Notes: generated by a model from the letters alone, not told the origin. DNA of 64,000 nt from CAZDXB01 sp964509335 (GCA_964509335.1 CAZDXB010000015.1:1-64000), one strand, 5' to 3'; counted from the stretch's first letter, positions 43,134-53,200 are shown. Translations and numbers: made by a program.

Positions 43134-43172
43134 AACCCTCCCCAGCCCTCCCTTTAGCAAAGGGAGGGGGCG
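43134..43172. repeat. intergenic palindromic repeat (AAAGGGAGGG family), inverted copy
   Basis: The reverse-orientation copy of the element at 75-113 and 354-391: CCCTCCCCAG then CCCTCCCTTTAGCAAAGGGAG. It shows that the family is dispersed through the scaffold. Confidence 0.7.
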
Positions 43173-43223
43173 TAATTTGCTTGTGTATAAGCGTTTGTAC
43201 AAAAAGCTCTAACTAGCCCGTAG

Positions 43224-43243
43224 GGATTTGATTCATCAAATCC
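43224..43243. repeat. palindrome GGATTTGAT/ATCAAATCC
   Basis: An inverted repeat with nine-base arms, preceded by CCCGTA. The same unit, in reverse, occurs at 53808-53827 followed by CTACGG, so this is a dispersed hairpin. Confidence 0.6.
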
Positions 43244-43299
43244 ACTAAAACGCAGGACAACCAAGGCTATACAGACGTTCTACTTCCCCTCCTTACAAA

Positions 43300-43586
43300 A
43301 CTCCGATTTTGTAAGGTCATTTTAATACTCCTTGAATCGCTCTTTACAAAACTCCGATTTTATCTACTCGTCTCGGCGCTCCACGCGGCAAAGACAAAAG
43401 AAAATCGACGCGGAGCGTCTCCTTACGCATTCCAACGCAGAGCGTTGGAACGAGAAGAAATTGTTAAATCCCTCTCTGCTTGCGGAGAGGGCTTGGGTGA
43501 GGTTGAATACGCGGCGTCTTGGAACGAGAAGAAGACTAGCAAGCCTCTCCCCTCCTTGCAAAACTCCGATTTTGTAAGCTCCTTGT
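43300..43586. repeat. cluster of ACAAAACTCCGATTTTGTAAG-type short repeats
   Basis: The core CAAAACTCCGATTTTGTAAG occurs near 43298, a variant ending TTTTATCTAC near 43346 and a variant with GCAAAACTCC near 43556. Each can fold as a CAAAA...TTTTG hairpin. Function unknown; these are typical intergenic hairpins. Confidence 0.5.
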
Positions 43587-43738
43587 TTCCTCGCCAAATC
43601 GGAATTTGGCGAGTAGGAAGTTAAAGTTTCCTATTTTTTTTGACTTCCCTTTTGTAATTTTGAAATGTTTTGTTATATATAGATATGAAAGAAGTATTTA
43701 AAGTTTGGTATTATTAATAAAAAACAAGGATTTAAGAT

Positions 43739-45304
43739 ATGAAGAAGTTTAAGAACTTGACGCCTTACGATTTTAGCGACAAAAAGAACGTTAAAAAACA
43801 GAAAAAAGCCATCGATAAAGTAAGAGAAGAATTCGGCAAAGAATACGCCAACGTTATCGACGGCGAAAAAGTAAAAACCGAGAAGAAGACTATTTCGAGA
43901 AATCCGGCGAATCCCGACGAAACAATCGGAACCTTCCAAAAATCGGGCAAAGAAGACGCCGAAAAAGCCATACAAGCCGCCGCGAAAGCGTTCGAAAGCT
44001 GGAGATTCACTCCCGCCGAAGAAAGAGCGAACTATCTTTTAGAAGCGGCTAAAATAGCCAAGAAGCGCAGAATGGAAATAAACGCTTGGATGATTTCGGA
44101 AACCGGCAAGAACTATCCCGAAGCGGACGCGGACACCTGCGAAGCCATCGACTTTCTTGAATTTTACGCGAGAGAAGCGATTCGCTATTCGAAAGAGCAA
44201 CCGCTGACTCCTTACGAGGGAGAAAAAACGAGCTATTTTTATATTCCGCTGGGCGTAGGCGTTTGCATACCGCCTTGGAACTTCCCATTCGCTATTATGC
44301 TGGGAATAACCGCCGCTACCATAGTATCGGGCAACTGCGCCGTGTTGAAGCCTTCCTCCGACTCGCCGATGATGGCGAAAATTTTCGCCGACATAATGGA
44401 AGAAGTAGGATTGCCCAAGGGCGTATTGAATTACTTAGTAGCGAGCGGCGCCGAAGCGGGCGACTACTTGGTCGAGCATCCGCTAACGAGATTCATCGTC
44501 TTCACCGGCTCGAAAGAAGTCGGCTTGAGAATAAACGAATTAGCCGCGAAAGTTTCGCCCGGGCAAAAATGGCTCAAAAGAGTTATCGTCGAGATGGGCG
44601 GCAAAGACGCGATTATCGTCGATTCGGAAGCCGAATTAGACGACGCCGTTGACGGCGTAGTAAAATCGGCGTACGGCTTTCAAGGACAAAAATGCTCCGC
44701 CTGCTCCAGAGCTATTGTCGATAAGAAAATCTACGATAAATTCGTCGATAAACTAAAAGAATCAATCGAAAAATTAGAAGTAGGCGACCCGAAAGACAAT
44801 TACGCCGCAGGGCCGGTCATCAACGCCGCCGCCGAGCAATCGATACTAGAATATATCGACATCGGCAAAAAAGAAGGCAGAATGATATGCGGCGGAAAGA
44901 AAATCGAGGACAAGCCGGGATATTATATAGAACCCACGGCGATAGTTGACGTCGAACCTGGAGCGAGAATCGAGCAGGAAGAGATATTCGGACCCGTTTT
45001 AGCGGTAACAAAAGCCGAAGATTTCGACCATGCCATTCAAATCGCCAACGACACCGACTACGGACTAACCGGCGCCGTTTACTCTATGAACCGCGAGAAA
45101 TTAAACAAAGCAAGAGACCTGTTCCACGTCGGCAACCTTTACTTCAACAGAAAATGCACGCAAGCCATCGTGGACGTTCACCCCTTCGGCGGATTCAACA
45201 TGAGCGGCACCGACTCAAAAGCCGGAAGCAGAGACTATTTAGAGCTGTTCTTACAAGGAAAAGCCATCGGCGAAAAAATCACCAAAATCACGCCGAAGAA
45301 ATAA
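43739..45304 (+). CDS. pruA: L-glutamate gamma-semialdehyde (P5C) dehydrogenase
   Basis: 521 residues. It oxidises glutamate semialdehyde, made from proline or arginine, to glutamate with NAD. The catalytic glutamate is Glu285 (VEMGGKDAII) and the catalytic cysteine Cys319 (FQGQKCSACSR). PWNFPFAI, FTGSKEVG and the C-terminal FGGFNMSGTDSKAG mark the family of P5C dehydrogenases. No proline dehydrogenase gene is adjacent. A terminator follows 21 bases beyond the stop codon. Confidence 0.94.
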   Translation: MKKFKNLTPYDFSDKKNVKKQKKAIDKVREEFGKEYANVIDGEKVKTEKKTISRNPANPDETIGTFQKSGKEDAEKAIQAAAKAFESWRFTPAEERANYLLEAAKIAKKRRMEINAWMISETGKNYPEADADTCEAIDFLEFYAREAIRYSKEQPLTPYEGEKTSYFYIPLGVGVCIPPWNFPFAIMLGITAATIVSGNCAVLKPSSDSPMMAKIFADIMEEVGLPKGVLNYLVASGAEAGDYLVEHPLTRFIVFTGSKEVGLRINELAAKVSPGQKWLKRVIVEMGGKDAIIVDSEAELDDAVDGVVKSAYGFQGQKCSACSRAIVDKKIYDKFVDKLKESIEKLEVGDPKDNYAAGPVINAAAEQSILEYIDIGKKEGRMICGGKKIEDKPGYYIEPTAIVDVEPGARIEQEEIFGPVLAVTKAEDFDHAIQIANDTDYGLTGAVYSMNREKLNKARDLFHVGNLYFNRKCTQAIVDVHPFGGFNMSGTDSKAGSRDYLELFLQGKAIGEKITKITPKK

Positions 45305-45324
45305 ATAATTTCATCGTATTTTAG

Positions 45325-45361
45325 ATGGACTCCACTACCCAAGTGGAGTCCATTTTTTTTA
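45325..45361 (+). terminator. Rho-independent terminator after pruA
   Basis: A perfect 11-base-pair stem (ATGGACTCCAC / GTGGAGTCCAT) around a seven-base loop, followed by eight Ts. It lies just past the stop of the dehydrogenase gene and faces the convergent Rhs-linked genes. Confidence 0.9.
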
Positions 45362-45411
45362 TATTCATCCGATTCAGTAGAAAAGGCATCCCTGCCTGTT
45401 ATTTTTAATAT

Positions 45412-45452
45412 ATTCATCCGATGACTCCGAGTCGTCAGATGAATCGAGCGGC
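45412..45452. repeat. direct repeat flanking the Rhs cassette (left copy)
   Basis: This unit contains a hairpin (ATTCATCCG ... GATGAAT) and then CGAGCGGC. A copy with 37 of 41 positions identical lies at 47176-47216 in the same orientation, so the Rhs cassette sits between the two. A shorter partial copy (ATTCATCCGATT) is at 45363. Confidence 0.7.
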
Positions 45453-45549
45453 GCGAAGTAATCGCTCTCGAAATCCTACTCCCGCCCGATAAAGCCGAGG
45501 CGGTTGTCTATTTTTTCTTGCCTTTCCATAGCTTAGCGCAATATAAGCG
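45445..45549 (-). pseudogene. decayed Rhs core fragment
   Basis: Read on the minus strand from ATG 45529 it encodes MERQEKIDNRLGFIGRE, a stop codon (TAG), then DFESDYFA, after which it is cut by the flanking repeat. The 97 bases 45453-45549 align with 47041-47137, the start of the intact Rhs tip, with about 86 identities. Homology continues upstream of the ATG (TAGCGCAATATAAG). It is a dead copy of the same Rhs segment. Confidence 0.75.
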
Positions 45550-45596
45550 TGTTTTTAGTATTATTTTAAATAGCATAGCAACTTATATGATTATTA

Positions 45597-46100
45597 TTAC
45601 TCCTTAACTTCAAGCACCTCTGGTATATTCAACTTTTTCCGTTTCATTGAAAACTCTTTTTTGGTCATTGGACCATAAAGACTGTCGTTTGAATGAACAA
45701 TAATCCAGTAGTTGAATTTTTTGCTGATGTTAAATATATAATTGGCGCATATTTCTTCATAGGATTGCCATTTCTTATCACAACCGCGTCCACGACTTCT
45801 CGATTCATAACATTTACATTCCTTACTATCTAAAGGTTTTTGTATTGCAATGATAAAATCATTGTTGTAGTCCCAATCCGTTATAAACTTTGGAATTTTA
45901 TTCCGCTCTAAACTCCTTTCAATTATGGTTCGATCTAATAAAGATTCATCAATAAGAACGTATCCACCACTCAATTCCTCAGTATAATCTTTATTTGCAA
46001 TGCACCAATGAAAAAAATCGTTTTTAAAGAGAATACATACCGAAGTTAAAATAATTATTGATAATACCACAGTGTATGTCATAATTGTTACTCTTTTCAT
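45597..46100 (-). CDS. small membrane-anchored protein, possible immunity protein of the Rhs tip
   Basis: 167 residues with one N-terminal membrane segment (MTYTVVLSIIILTSVCILF) and a soluble domain with LSGGYVLIDESLLD, DFIIAIQKPL and a Cys-containing stretch (KECKCYESRSRGRGCDKK). It vaguely recalls DUF3997-type proteins but I am not certain. The gene follows the Rhs tip by 15 bases on the same strand. Immunity genes usually follow their Rhs toxin, so an immunity role is the favoured guess, drawn from position only. The membrane anchor would place it facing the periplasm. Confidence 0.55.
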   Translation of the reverse strand: MKRVTIMTYTVVLSIIILTSVCILFKNDFFHWCIANKDYTEELSGGYVLIDESLLDRTIIERSLERNKIPKFITDWDYNNDFIIAIQKPLDSKECKCYESRSRGRGCDKKWQSYEEICANYIFNISKKFNYWIIVHSNDSLYGPMTKKEFSMKRKKLNIPEVLEVKE

Positions 46101-46115
46101 AAATATTTCCTTAAA

Positions 46116-47117
46116 TTATGGTGAAATTTTTCCTTTACCGTGGAAATAAATATCAAACTTTTCCCCACCTGCTGTTAAAGGAATTTGCAACGTTGGGGGG
46201 ATAGGTATTGGAAGTATAATTGGAGATTTATGAATTATACCCCCAATTGCAGTACCAATATTACGTTTAGTTAATCCTTCGCTCCACCGAATATCAAAAT
46301 CATAAGTATCCTTCCCTTTAATAACAACTTTATCTTTTTCAATTAGAGTAAATTTTGCTTCTCCAATAATTAAACCAGCAAGCGAACTAGGATCTCTTGA
46401 AAATAAGTTTATTGATTTCGTATCACCTACTCCGTTAAAATCGCTAGCGCTAATCATTTCCAGATTAAAACTTGATAGAGCTACATGGTAGTCTTCACCG
46501 TCGCCGAATTTGAAGTGGAAGAAAAATCCAAACAAGGTGGGATTGTAATCAATCTCGATATCCCCTTTATTTCCTTTTTTCTTCCCTTTATCTTCGCTAC
46601 CAGTATCCGGTTCTTTAATTTTCTTTTGTCTATTCCCCTCCTTGTCGTCGTCAGCTTTGGGGTTGCCATTCTTAGCTTCGTCCTTACTATCCCTACCGCC
46701 GCCGCCGTCTTTGTTACCGCCTATAATCGCGTTTCGCTGCTCAAACAAAGCGTCCGCTTCCGCTTCGTACATGGCGTCTTCTTTGGCGAATCTCTCTGCC
46801 AAATCATCTAACTCCGCAATAAGCTGCATACCAATTAAAAACATCAAGCCAACATTTTCGCCGTCGATTAAAGTAGATTGCGTCTCTTCCTCTTTCTCCG
46901 GCGCCAGCCCGCTCGGGTCTTTATACTTAATCGGGCTGTTGTAGGCGTAATGGTAGGACGTATGCGCGTCGAAGCTCTCGAACAGCGGGTCGACGCTCAA
47001 GAACCGACCCGTCTCCGCGTCGTACTGCCTCGCTCCCAAAGCGAAGTAATCGCTCTCAAAGTCTCGCTCCCGCCCGATAAAGCCGAGGCGGCTAACTATT
47101 TTCTCTTGCCTTTCCAT
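46116..47117 (-). CDS. orphan Rhs repeat-associated core tip with variable C-terminal domain
   Basis: 333 residues. The first ~70 are the end of an Rhs core: RLGFIGRERDFESDYFALGA, then RQYDAETGRFLSVDPLF and YAYNSPIKYKDPSGL, the signature before the variable toxin region in Rhs/YD proteins. After it come an acidic helical part (~75-130), a Gly/Lys/Asp-rich linker (~135-185), and an unfamiliar ~150-residue C-terminal domain with a hydrophobic stretch (IILPIPIPPTLQIPL). A complete Rhs protein has over 1000 residues; a stop codon lies immediately upstream of the ATG, so this is a displaced tip or remnant. The C-terminal domain is probably a toxin by analogy; no family is recognised. Confidence 0.7.
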   Translation of the reverse strand: MERQEKIVSRLGFIGRERDFESDYFALGARQYDAETGRFLSVDPLFESFDAHTSYHYAYNSPIKYKDPSGLAPEKEEETQSTLIDGENVGLMFLIGMQLIAELDDLAERFAKEDAMYEAEADALFEQRNAIIGGNKDGGGGRDSKDEAKNGNPKADDDKEGNRQKKIKEPDTGSEDKGKKKGNKGDIEIDYNPTLFGFFFHFKFGDGEDYHVALSSFNLEMISASDFNGVGDTKSINLFSRDPSSLAGLIIGEAKFTLIEKDKVVIKGKDTYDFDIRWSEGLTKRNIGTAIGGIIHKSPIILPIPIPPTLQIPLTAGGEKFDIYFHGKGKISP

Positions 47118-47175
47118 AACTTAGCGCAATATAAGTGTTTCGTCTCATTTTTCAAAGCGGCGGCGTTGTTAGTAT

Positions 47176-47216
47176 ATTCATCCGTTGACTCCAAGTCATC
47201 GGATGAATCGAGCGGC
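47176..47216. repeat. direct repeat flanking the Rhs cassette (right copy)
   Basis: The partner of 45412-45452: 41 bases with four mismatches, including the ATTCATCCG...CGGATGAAT hairpin. The two copies lie on either side of the Rhs tip and its partner gene. Confidence 0.7.
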
Positions 47217-47312
47217 TTACTATGGATTTTATTATAATGCGCGTTGGTATTGACGCCAATTTTATTTATTTTGTTTTTGGCTTTTGATTTGTATCGATAT
47301 ATTTATCGGGAA

Positions 47313-48101
47313 ATGATAGAAATAAAGGACATAAACGATTCGAGAATAGAGCCTTACAGGCGCTTAAAGAAGCTCGGCTCTAAGGTTGGCGGCGAGGGAA
47401 TTTTCGTCGTCGAAAACGATAAAGTAATCGAGAAAGCGCTCAAAAGCAATATAGAAATTCTGTCGTTCTTCGCGCTTCCTAAGTATTACAAAACGTTCCA
47501 GCGCCTTCTCGAAATCAAAAACATACCGGAAAACAAAATGTTCACGGCGAAAGTAGAATTAATGAACCGGATTGTCGGCTTTAAGCTTCACCAAGGGATA
47601 ATGGCGGTCGGTAAAACACCCGACGAAACGCCGTTTAGCGAAATGGGCGACCGCGTCGTCGCTTTTAACGCGATAGTCAATTCGGAGAATGTCGGCTCTA
47701 TCGTCAGGAACTGCGCGTCTTTCGCCGTCGATTCAATTATTTGCGACAAGGAAACTTCATCGCCCTTCCTGAGACGAGCCGTTAGAGTTTCCGCCGGAGC
47801 CGCGTTCTTTATTAAACGCCGCTCCTGCGCCAATCTCGCGGAAACGCTAATTGAGTTGCGGAACGAGCGTAATTACCGAATAATCGGGATGGAGATAAAC
47901 GAAAACGCCAAGACGCTCGACAAAACGGACTTTAACGGCAAAATAGCGATTGTTTTCGGCAGCGAAGGCAAAGGATTAAGCGACGAGGTAATCGAAGCCT
48001 GCGACGAAATAGCGTATATCCCAATCGACGAGAAAATGGATTCGCTAAACGTGGCGGCGTCCAGCGCGATAGTTTTAAATTCGATTTATAATAAATTTTG
48101 A
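47313..48101 (+). CDS. SpoU/TrmH family RNA 2'-O-methyltransferase
   Basis: About 262 residues. SPOUT-class enzymes methylate ribose 2'-OH in tRNA or rRNA. The knot motifs are all seen: NSENVGSIVRNCASF, IVFGSEGKGLSDEV, and IPIDEKMDSLNVAASSAIV. The N-terminal RNA-binding part starts EIKDINDSRIEPYRRLKKL. I chose ATG 47313; an upstream ATG at 47244 would add a hydrophobic stretch (LTPILFILFLAF) foreign to the family. The substrate RNA is not determined. Confidence 0.9.
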   Translation: MIEIKDINDSRIEPYRRLKKLGSKVGGEGIFVVENDKVIEKALKSNIEILSFFALPKYYKTFQRLLEIKNIPENKMFTAKVELMNRIVGFKLHQGIMAVGKTPDETPFSEMGDRVVAFNAIVNSENVGSIVRNCASFAVDSIICDKETSSPFLRRAVRVSAGAAFFIKRRSCANLAETLIELRNERNYRIIGMEINENAKTLDKTDFNGKIAIVFGSEGKGLSDEVIEACDEIAYIPIDEKMDSLNVAASSAIVLNSIYNKF

Positions 48102-48166
48102 TAATAGATTAATTTTTCAGAAATTTAAGTTTTGTATTTGACTGAAAGAAACAATTTGAATTTGAT

Positions 48167-49270
48167 ATGAAAATAAGCCCTAAATGGAAAATAGAAGACG
48201 TCCTCAGCCTAACTTTTTTTAAAAAAGTTAACCTAAGACACATAAAAAAGGCGGTGGAAAAATTCGACGGAATGGGCGAACTGCTGGACAAAAACAACGA
48301 CTCGCAACTATCGCTTAAGTTTAAGCAGGAAAATCTGTTCGACGACAACCTCGAAAAAATCAAGGAAAAAGCCGGGGAGCAATTGAAATTATGCGACGAA
48401 AGGGACGTTCGCGTAGTTTCTTATTGGGACGAGAGCTATCCGGAGTTGCTAAGAGAAATATCCGTTCCGCCGATTATCTTATTCGTAAAAGGGGAGTTGC
48501 AAAAATCCGACGCGGCGTCGATTTCAATAGTCGGCACTCGGCGATGTCAGAACTACGGCAAAATGATAACCGAGAAATTCTCTAAGTTTCTCGCGGAGAA
48601 CGGCGTCATTATTACAAGCGGTTTAGCGCAGGGTATTGACACAATATCTCACCTGTCGGCTATCGACGCCGGCGGGATTACCTACGCCGTGTTAGGTTCG
48701 GGATTAGACTGCATTTCGTCGTATTACTCGCGGAAAAACGCCGATAAAATCGTCGAATCTGGCGGCGCTATTATATCGGAATACGCCTGCGGAGTTACCG
48801 CCAAGCCGGGCTACTTCCCGCAAAGAAACAGAATAATCAGCGGAATATCGAAAGCGACAATCGTGATTGAAAGCGGCGAGAAAGGCGGCTCGCTAATAAC
48901 CGCGAACTTCGCCGTTGACCAGAACAGGGAGCTTTTCGCAGTTCCCGGAGACATTCGCTCGAAAAAAAGCTTCGGAACGAATCTTTTGATAAAACGCAAC
49001 TTAGCCGTTCCCGCTCTATCGCCGAAGCAGGTTCTCGAAGATTTGGGATTTTCGAGTATGTATGAATTTAAATCGGAGGAGCGGAAAATCGAATTGCCCG
49101 ACGACGAAAAGCGGGTTTACGAGACGCTTTCATTTGAGCCGGCGCATATCGACGCCGTTGCGGAGAAGTTGGAAATGGGCGTCGCTGAAATATCCGTCAA
49201 ATTGCTAAACTTAGAGTTTAAGGGCTTAGTTCGGCAGCTGCCCGGCAAACATTACATAAAAAACGAATAA
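48167..49270 (+). CDS. dprA: DNA-processing protein DprA
   Basis: 367 residues. DprA binds incoming single-stranded DNA and loads RecA during natural transformation. The Rossmann-type core is clear: SIVGTRRCQNYG, ITSGLAQGIDTISHLSAIDA, TYAVLGSGLD, FPQRNRIISGIS and GEKGGSLITANFAVDQ. N-terminal helices precede it and a C-terminal winged-helix DprA_WH domain follows (about 300-365). It sits 16 bases before the polyprenyl synthase gene. No other competence gene is in the window. Confidence 0.95.
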   Translation: MKISPKWKIEDVLSLTFFKKVNLRHIKKAVEKFDGMGELLDKNNDSQLSLKFKQENLFDDNLEKIKEKAGEQLKLCDERDVRVVSYWDESYPELLREISVPPIILFVKGELQKSDAASISIVGTRRCQNYGKMITEKFSKFLAENGVIITSGLAQGIDTISHLSAIDAGGITYAVLGSGLDCISSYYSRKNADKIVESGGAIISEYACGVTAKPGYFPQRNRIISGISKATIVIESGEKGGSLITANFAVDQNRELFAVPGDIRSKKSFGTNLLIKRNLAVPALSPKQVLEDLGFSSMYEFKSEERKIELPDDEKRVYETLSFEPAHIDAVAEKLEMGVAEISVKLLNLEFKGLVRQLPGKHYIKNE

Positions 49271-49286
49271 TATTTCGGAGAAATTA

Positions 49287-50270
49287 ATGGAAAATCCCGA
49301 ACGACTTTTTAAGCGATATTTGGACATAATCGAGCGAAGGATAGAAGAGCTGGCGCAAGAAGCCGAGCCGCGGGAACTATACGAGCCGTTCGCTTACATA
49401 ATGCAAAAAGGCGGCAAAAGGATAAGACCTATACTTACTATGGCTTGCTGCGGCGCGTTCGGCGGCGAAGCGGAAAAAGCTTTAAACGCCGGAGTAGCCG
49501 TTGAAATACTGCACAACTTCACATTGGCGCATGACGATATAATGGATAAATCTCCGACAAGACGCAACCGCCCGACTATACATACGAAATGGGACGAGGC
49601 TACCGCCATCCTAACGGGCGACGTTATGGTTGGCTTGGCGTATCAAGCGCTGAACTCGGTTGAAACGGACAACGCGTCGGAGATAACCGGAGCTTTCTCG
49701 CAAGCGCTCGTCGATGTTTGCGAAGGGCAGGCTTACGACATGAAATATAATGACGTAAAGAACGTAACAATCGACGAATATTTGACAATGATTGAGAAAA
49801 AGACGGCTCGCCTGCTTGCCGGCGCGGCGAAAATCGGGGGCTACGTCGGCGGAGCGGACGAGAAGCAATTGGAAGCGCTGGAAAATTACGCCTTAAATCT
49901 CGGCTTGGCTTTTCAAATACAGGACGATTTGCTCGACCTCGTAGCCGACGAAAAAGAACTCGGCAAAACAATAGGCAAAGATATTATGGAAGGTAAAAAG
50001 ACGTATTTAATAATAAAAGCTCTTGAAAAAGCCAAGAGCGAGGAGCAGAAGGATTTGCTCAAGAAATTCATCGATAATAACGGATTAAGCGCCGATTACG
50101 TCAAAATAATGAAAAACATGTTTTGGGAATTGAACGTATTCGACAACGCGGAGAAAGATATAAGCAAATATTTCGAGCGAGCGAGAAGCCAACTTTCAAA
50201 ATTGCCGAAGAATGAAAACGCGGAACTTCTCGAATGGTTGTTAAATAAATTAAATAAAAGAAATAAATAA
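49287..50270 (+). CDS. polyprenyl (farnesyl/octaprenyl-type) diphosphate synthase
   Basis: 327 residues of an all-alpha trans-prenyltransferase. It extends allylic diphosphates with isopentenyl diphosphate, supplying quinone side chains or carrier lipids. The first aspartate-rich motif is HDDIMDKSPTRRNRPT and the second QIQDDLLDL; GGKRIRP lies near residue 43. Product chain length is not predictable with confidence. GGAG 8 bases before the ATG gives a good start. It is 5 bases before the AddB-like gene. Confidence 0.92.
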   Translation: MENPERLFKRYLDIIERRIEELAQEAEPRELYEPFAYIMQKGGKRIRPILTMACCGAFGGEAEKALNAGVAVEILHNFTLAHDDIMDKSPTRRNRPTIHTKWDEATAILTGDVMVGLAYQALNSVETDNASEITGAFSQALVDVCEGQAYDMKYNDVKNVTIDEYLTMIEKKTARLLAGAAKIGGYVGGADEKQLEALENYALNLGLAFQIQDDLLDLVADEKELGKTIGKDIMEGKKTYLIIKALEKAKSEEQKDLLKKFIDNNGLSADYVKIMKNMFWELNVFDNAEKDISKYFERARSQLSKLPKNENAELLEWLLNKLNKRNK

Positions 50271-50275
50271 ACGCT

Positions 50276-53200
50276 ATGGCTTTTTTAATTTGCAACGAAG
50301 AATTTAAAATTGGCGAAAATCCAACGACGCCCGAGCAAACAATAGAAAGCGCGTTGGAAGCCGAAGACGTCGAATCGACTATATTAATCGTTCCGACCGG
50401 CAAACTAGTTAGAAAATACAAGCGGGAATTCATCCGTTCGTTCGCCAAAGTTACAAACAGACCGATAACCGAGCCGCTTATATTTACTATTCAGGACTTC
50501 GCCGAAGCTTGCTTCGATAAAATTTACGGCGCCGCGAAACCGAAGCAAATATCCGAAGCTTACCGTCTTGCTTTGTTCGAAGAAGCGTTTGAAAAAGCCG
50601 ACGCTAAATTTTATAAAACCGCGAACGACAAAATTTCTAATACGATTTTGCGCCGATTAGCGGACGTAATTTTTGGTTTGAAAGAAGACGGAATAACAAT
50701 CGCCGATATAAACAAAAACCTTAAGGACGCCCAAAGAGAAGACAACCCCGCTAACGACCTAACAAAATTGAACGATATATTGCAAATTTACCGGAAATAC
50801 GAAGAAACTCTCGGCGAAAAATATTTGGATAAAACGGATATAATAACTAATCTAATAGAAAAGCTAACGCTCGATAGCGATATTTCGATAGATAAACTAT
50901 TCCCGCGCTCGAAAGTAATATTAGCTTACGGCTTCAGCGAATTCAGAACTCCCGAAAGAGAGTTTTTTATTAGAATAGCAAAAACCAACGCCGCGTTCGG
51001 TTTAAATTTAGATTACTCCTTCCCCAACGGACCGCTTTTCGGCAACTTTGAAGATAATATTAAATCTCTCATTAAAGAAGGATTAAGCATAACGCCGCTG
51101 GACGAATACGCCGAAGAAGAAAAGACAGAGAGAAAACTAGACCCCAAAACCGAATCCTCGAAGCTTCCCCGTTCCGTATTTTTAAGACGGTGGCTATTCA
51201 ATTATTATCACGAATTAAACAATCCCGATTTCGTTGATTTAGTAAATATTTACGCCGCTGAAAATAAAACAAACGAAGTCAAAGCGATTTGCAAATTAAT
51301 AAAATATCTAATCGTTAAGGAAAATATTAAGCCATGGGAAATAACTGTCTGCTCGAGACAGCCCGAGCTTTATTCCGCTTTGTTCAGAGAAACTTTCTCG
51401 ATGTATCAAATCCCCGTTAATATAAGCGACAGATTTAATTTAGACGCCTCGCCCGTAACTAACGCTATTTTTTCCGTCTTGAATTTAATTCATTACGGCT
51501 ACAGAAGGCGCGATTTGCACAAAGTCTTGAAAAGCGAATACCCGAATTTCAGCGACGCGACGAGTTCGGAAGCTTTCGACCCGGATATTTTTATAGACGC
51601 GTCCCTAAAACTAAAATTCCTCGGCGGAGAAATCCGAGGCGGCAAAAAAAAATGGGATACAACGCTTCAAAATAAAATCAACTTTCTAAAAGATAGAATT
51701 AACGAAATTGAAAGTTCAGACACTTCGGATAAAACTGAGCTTTTTAGTCTAAATAATCTAAAAAACAAAGTAGAAACAGCTAAGTCAACATTTGAGTTAA
51801 TCGCCTCGAAATTGCCCGACAAGAAAAAACAATACTCGCCCGCGGAATTCAAGGAATTGGTAAAAATAGAAATAGTTAAATCGCTAAAAATACGAGACGC
51901 TATACTTGATTTTTACAATGATTTGTTCGAAAAAAAAGAAGAAATCGCCGCTTCCGAACGCGTGATTTACGAGGAAAGCATAGAAAAGGACGCCAAAGCT
52001 CTGGCGGCGCTTCTTAAATTGGTTGACGAGCTATGCTTTATAACAGAAGACAGATTCCCGAACAAAAAATTCAAGCTCGAGTATTTCTTGAATCGCTTAA
52101 AAACCGCCGTTACCGCCGAAAAGTATCAAATCGCCGAAAAGCAAAAATACGGCGTCGAAGTAACGTCAATCGAGCAGATAAGAGGCATACCGTATAAAGT
52201 CGCTATTCTTTGCGGCGTCATAGACGGCGAATTTCCTATTTCCTACAAGCCTGAAAGATTTTTAGGAATTGAATTAGAAAAATCCGAAATTAAGCATATC
52301 AGGTCGGAAAGAATGCAATTCTATCAGTTTTTGGTCAATAATCCATCCGACTTGAACAAAGGAGAAAAGCGGATTTATATTACTTATCCAAAAACCGCGG
52401 GCGAAGAAGAGTTAACAAGGTCTCATTTCATAGACGCTTTGCTAAAAATAACAACGATAGAAAAAGACGGCAAAATCTCCGATTTATCCAAACTAAACCA
52501 AATAAACGTCGTTGAGTCCGAAGAAAACGTTTTATCCAACGCTCAAATAAAATATTCGCCATGGTATTTTACGATAGCTAATCATGACGAAGCTCTCGAA
52601 TTTCATGGCAAATACGGTTCGGAAAACGTCGATATTCCAGAGAAATATTCATCCGTAAATCTAAAAGAAAAAATAAAGTACGTTAATATTTATAAAGAAA
52701 GAGCGGGGAAAAGCGACGGTCAAATTAACCTCGACAAATTGCCGGAGGAAATAGCAAAAAAAATAAGAGACATAAAATCACAACCAATATCGGTTTCGGA
52801 TTTGGAAACATACGCTAAATGCCCCTTCCAATACTTTTTGAGGAAAATATTGTCGGTGGAGCCCCCAGAAGAACCAGAATTGGCGTTAACTCCTCCCGAA
52901 ACAGGCTCTCTTTTGCATAAAGCTCTTTACGAATTTTACGCGTCCATTCAACTTAGAAATCCCAAGCGACAGGAATTCCCCAAAAAGAAAAACGAAGCCC
53001 CCGACGCCGTTCCAGTCTGGCTTGAAAAAAACAAAAAAGAAGAATATTTACGCGATTTACGGAAAATACTAGAAAAAGAACTTGAATTATATATCTTTAA
53101 TCATCCGCTATTTAGAATAGACCAAGACAATCTGCTCGGTTCGAGCGGCTCGCCGGGTATTTTAGATTTATGGCTGCGCGAAGAATTCAAGCGACTAGAA

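Larger units (their letters stand above)
43028..43738. other. 711-base spacer with several repeat families
   Basis: No gene is supported. It holds an AAAGGGAGGG element (43134-43172), a GGATTTGAT...ATCAAATCC palindrome (43224-43243), three CTCCGATTTTGTAAG-type repeats, and a CCCTCTC...GAGAGGG hairpin. The frames of 77-81 codons here are composed of repeats. The final 100 bases are AT-rich and probably include the promoter of the P5C dehydrogenase gene. Confidence 0.65.

Noticed and set aside
43332..43597. frames of 77-81 codons on both strands
   Set aside because: Made of CTCCGATTTTGTAAG and GAGAGGG-type repeats; low-complexity, no homology pattern.
45235..45417. 60-codon minus-strand frame over the end of pruA
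   Set aside because: It overlaps the dehydrogenase gene and the terminator and has no gene-like composition.
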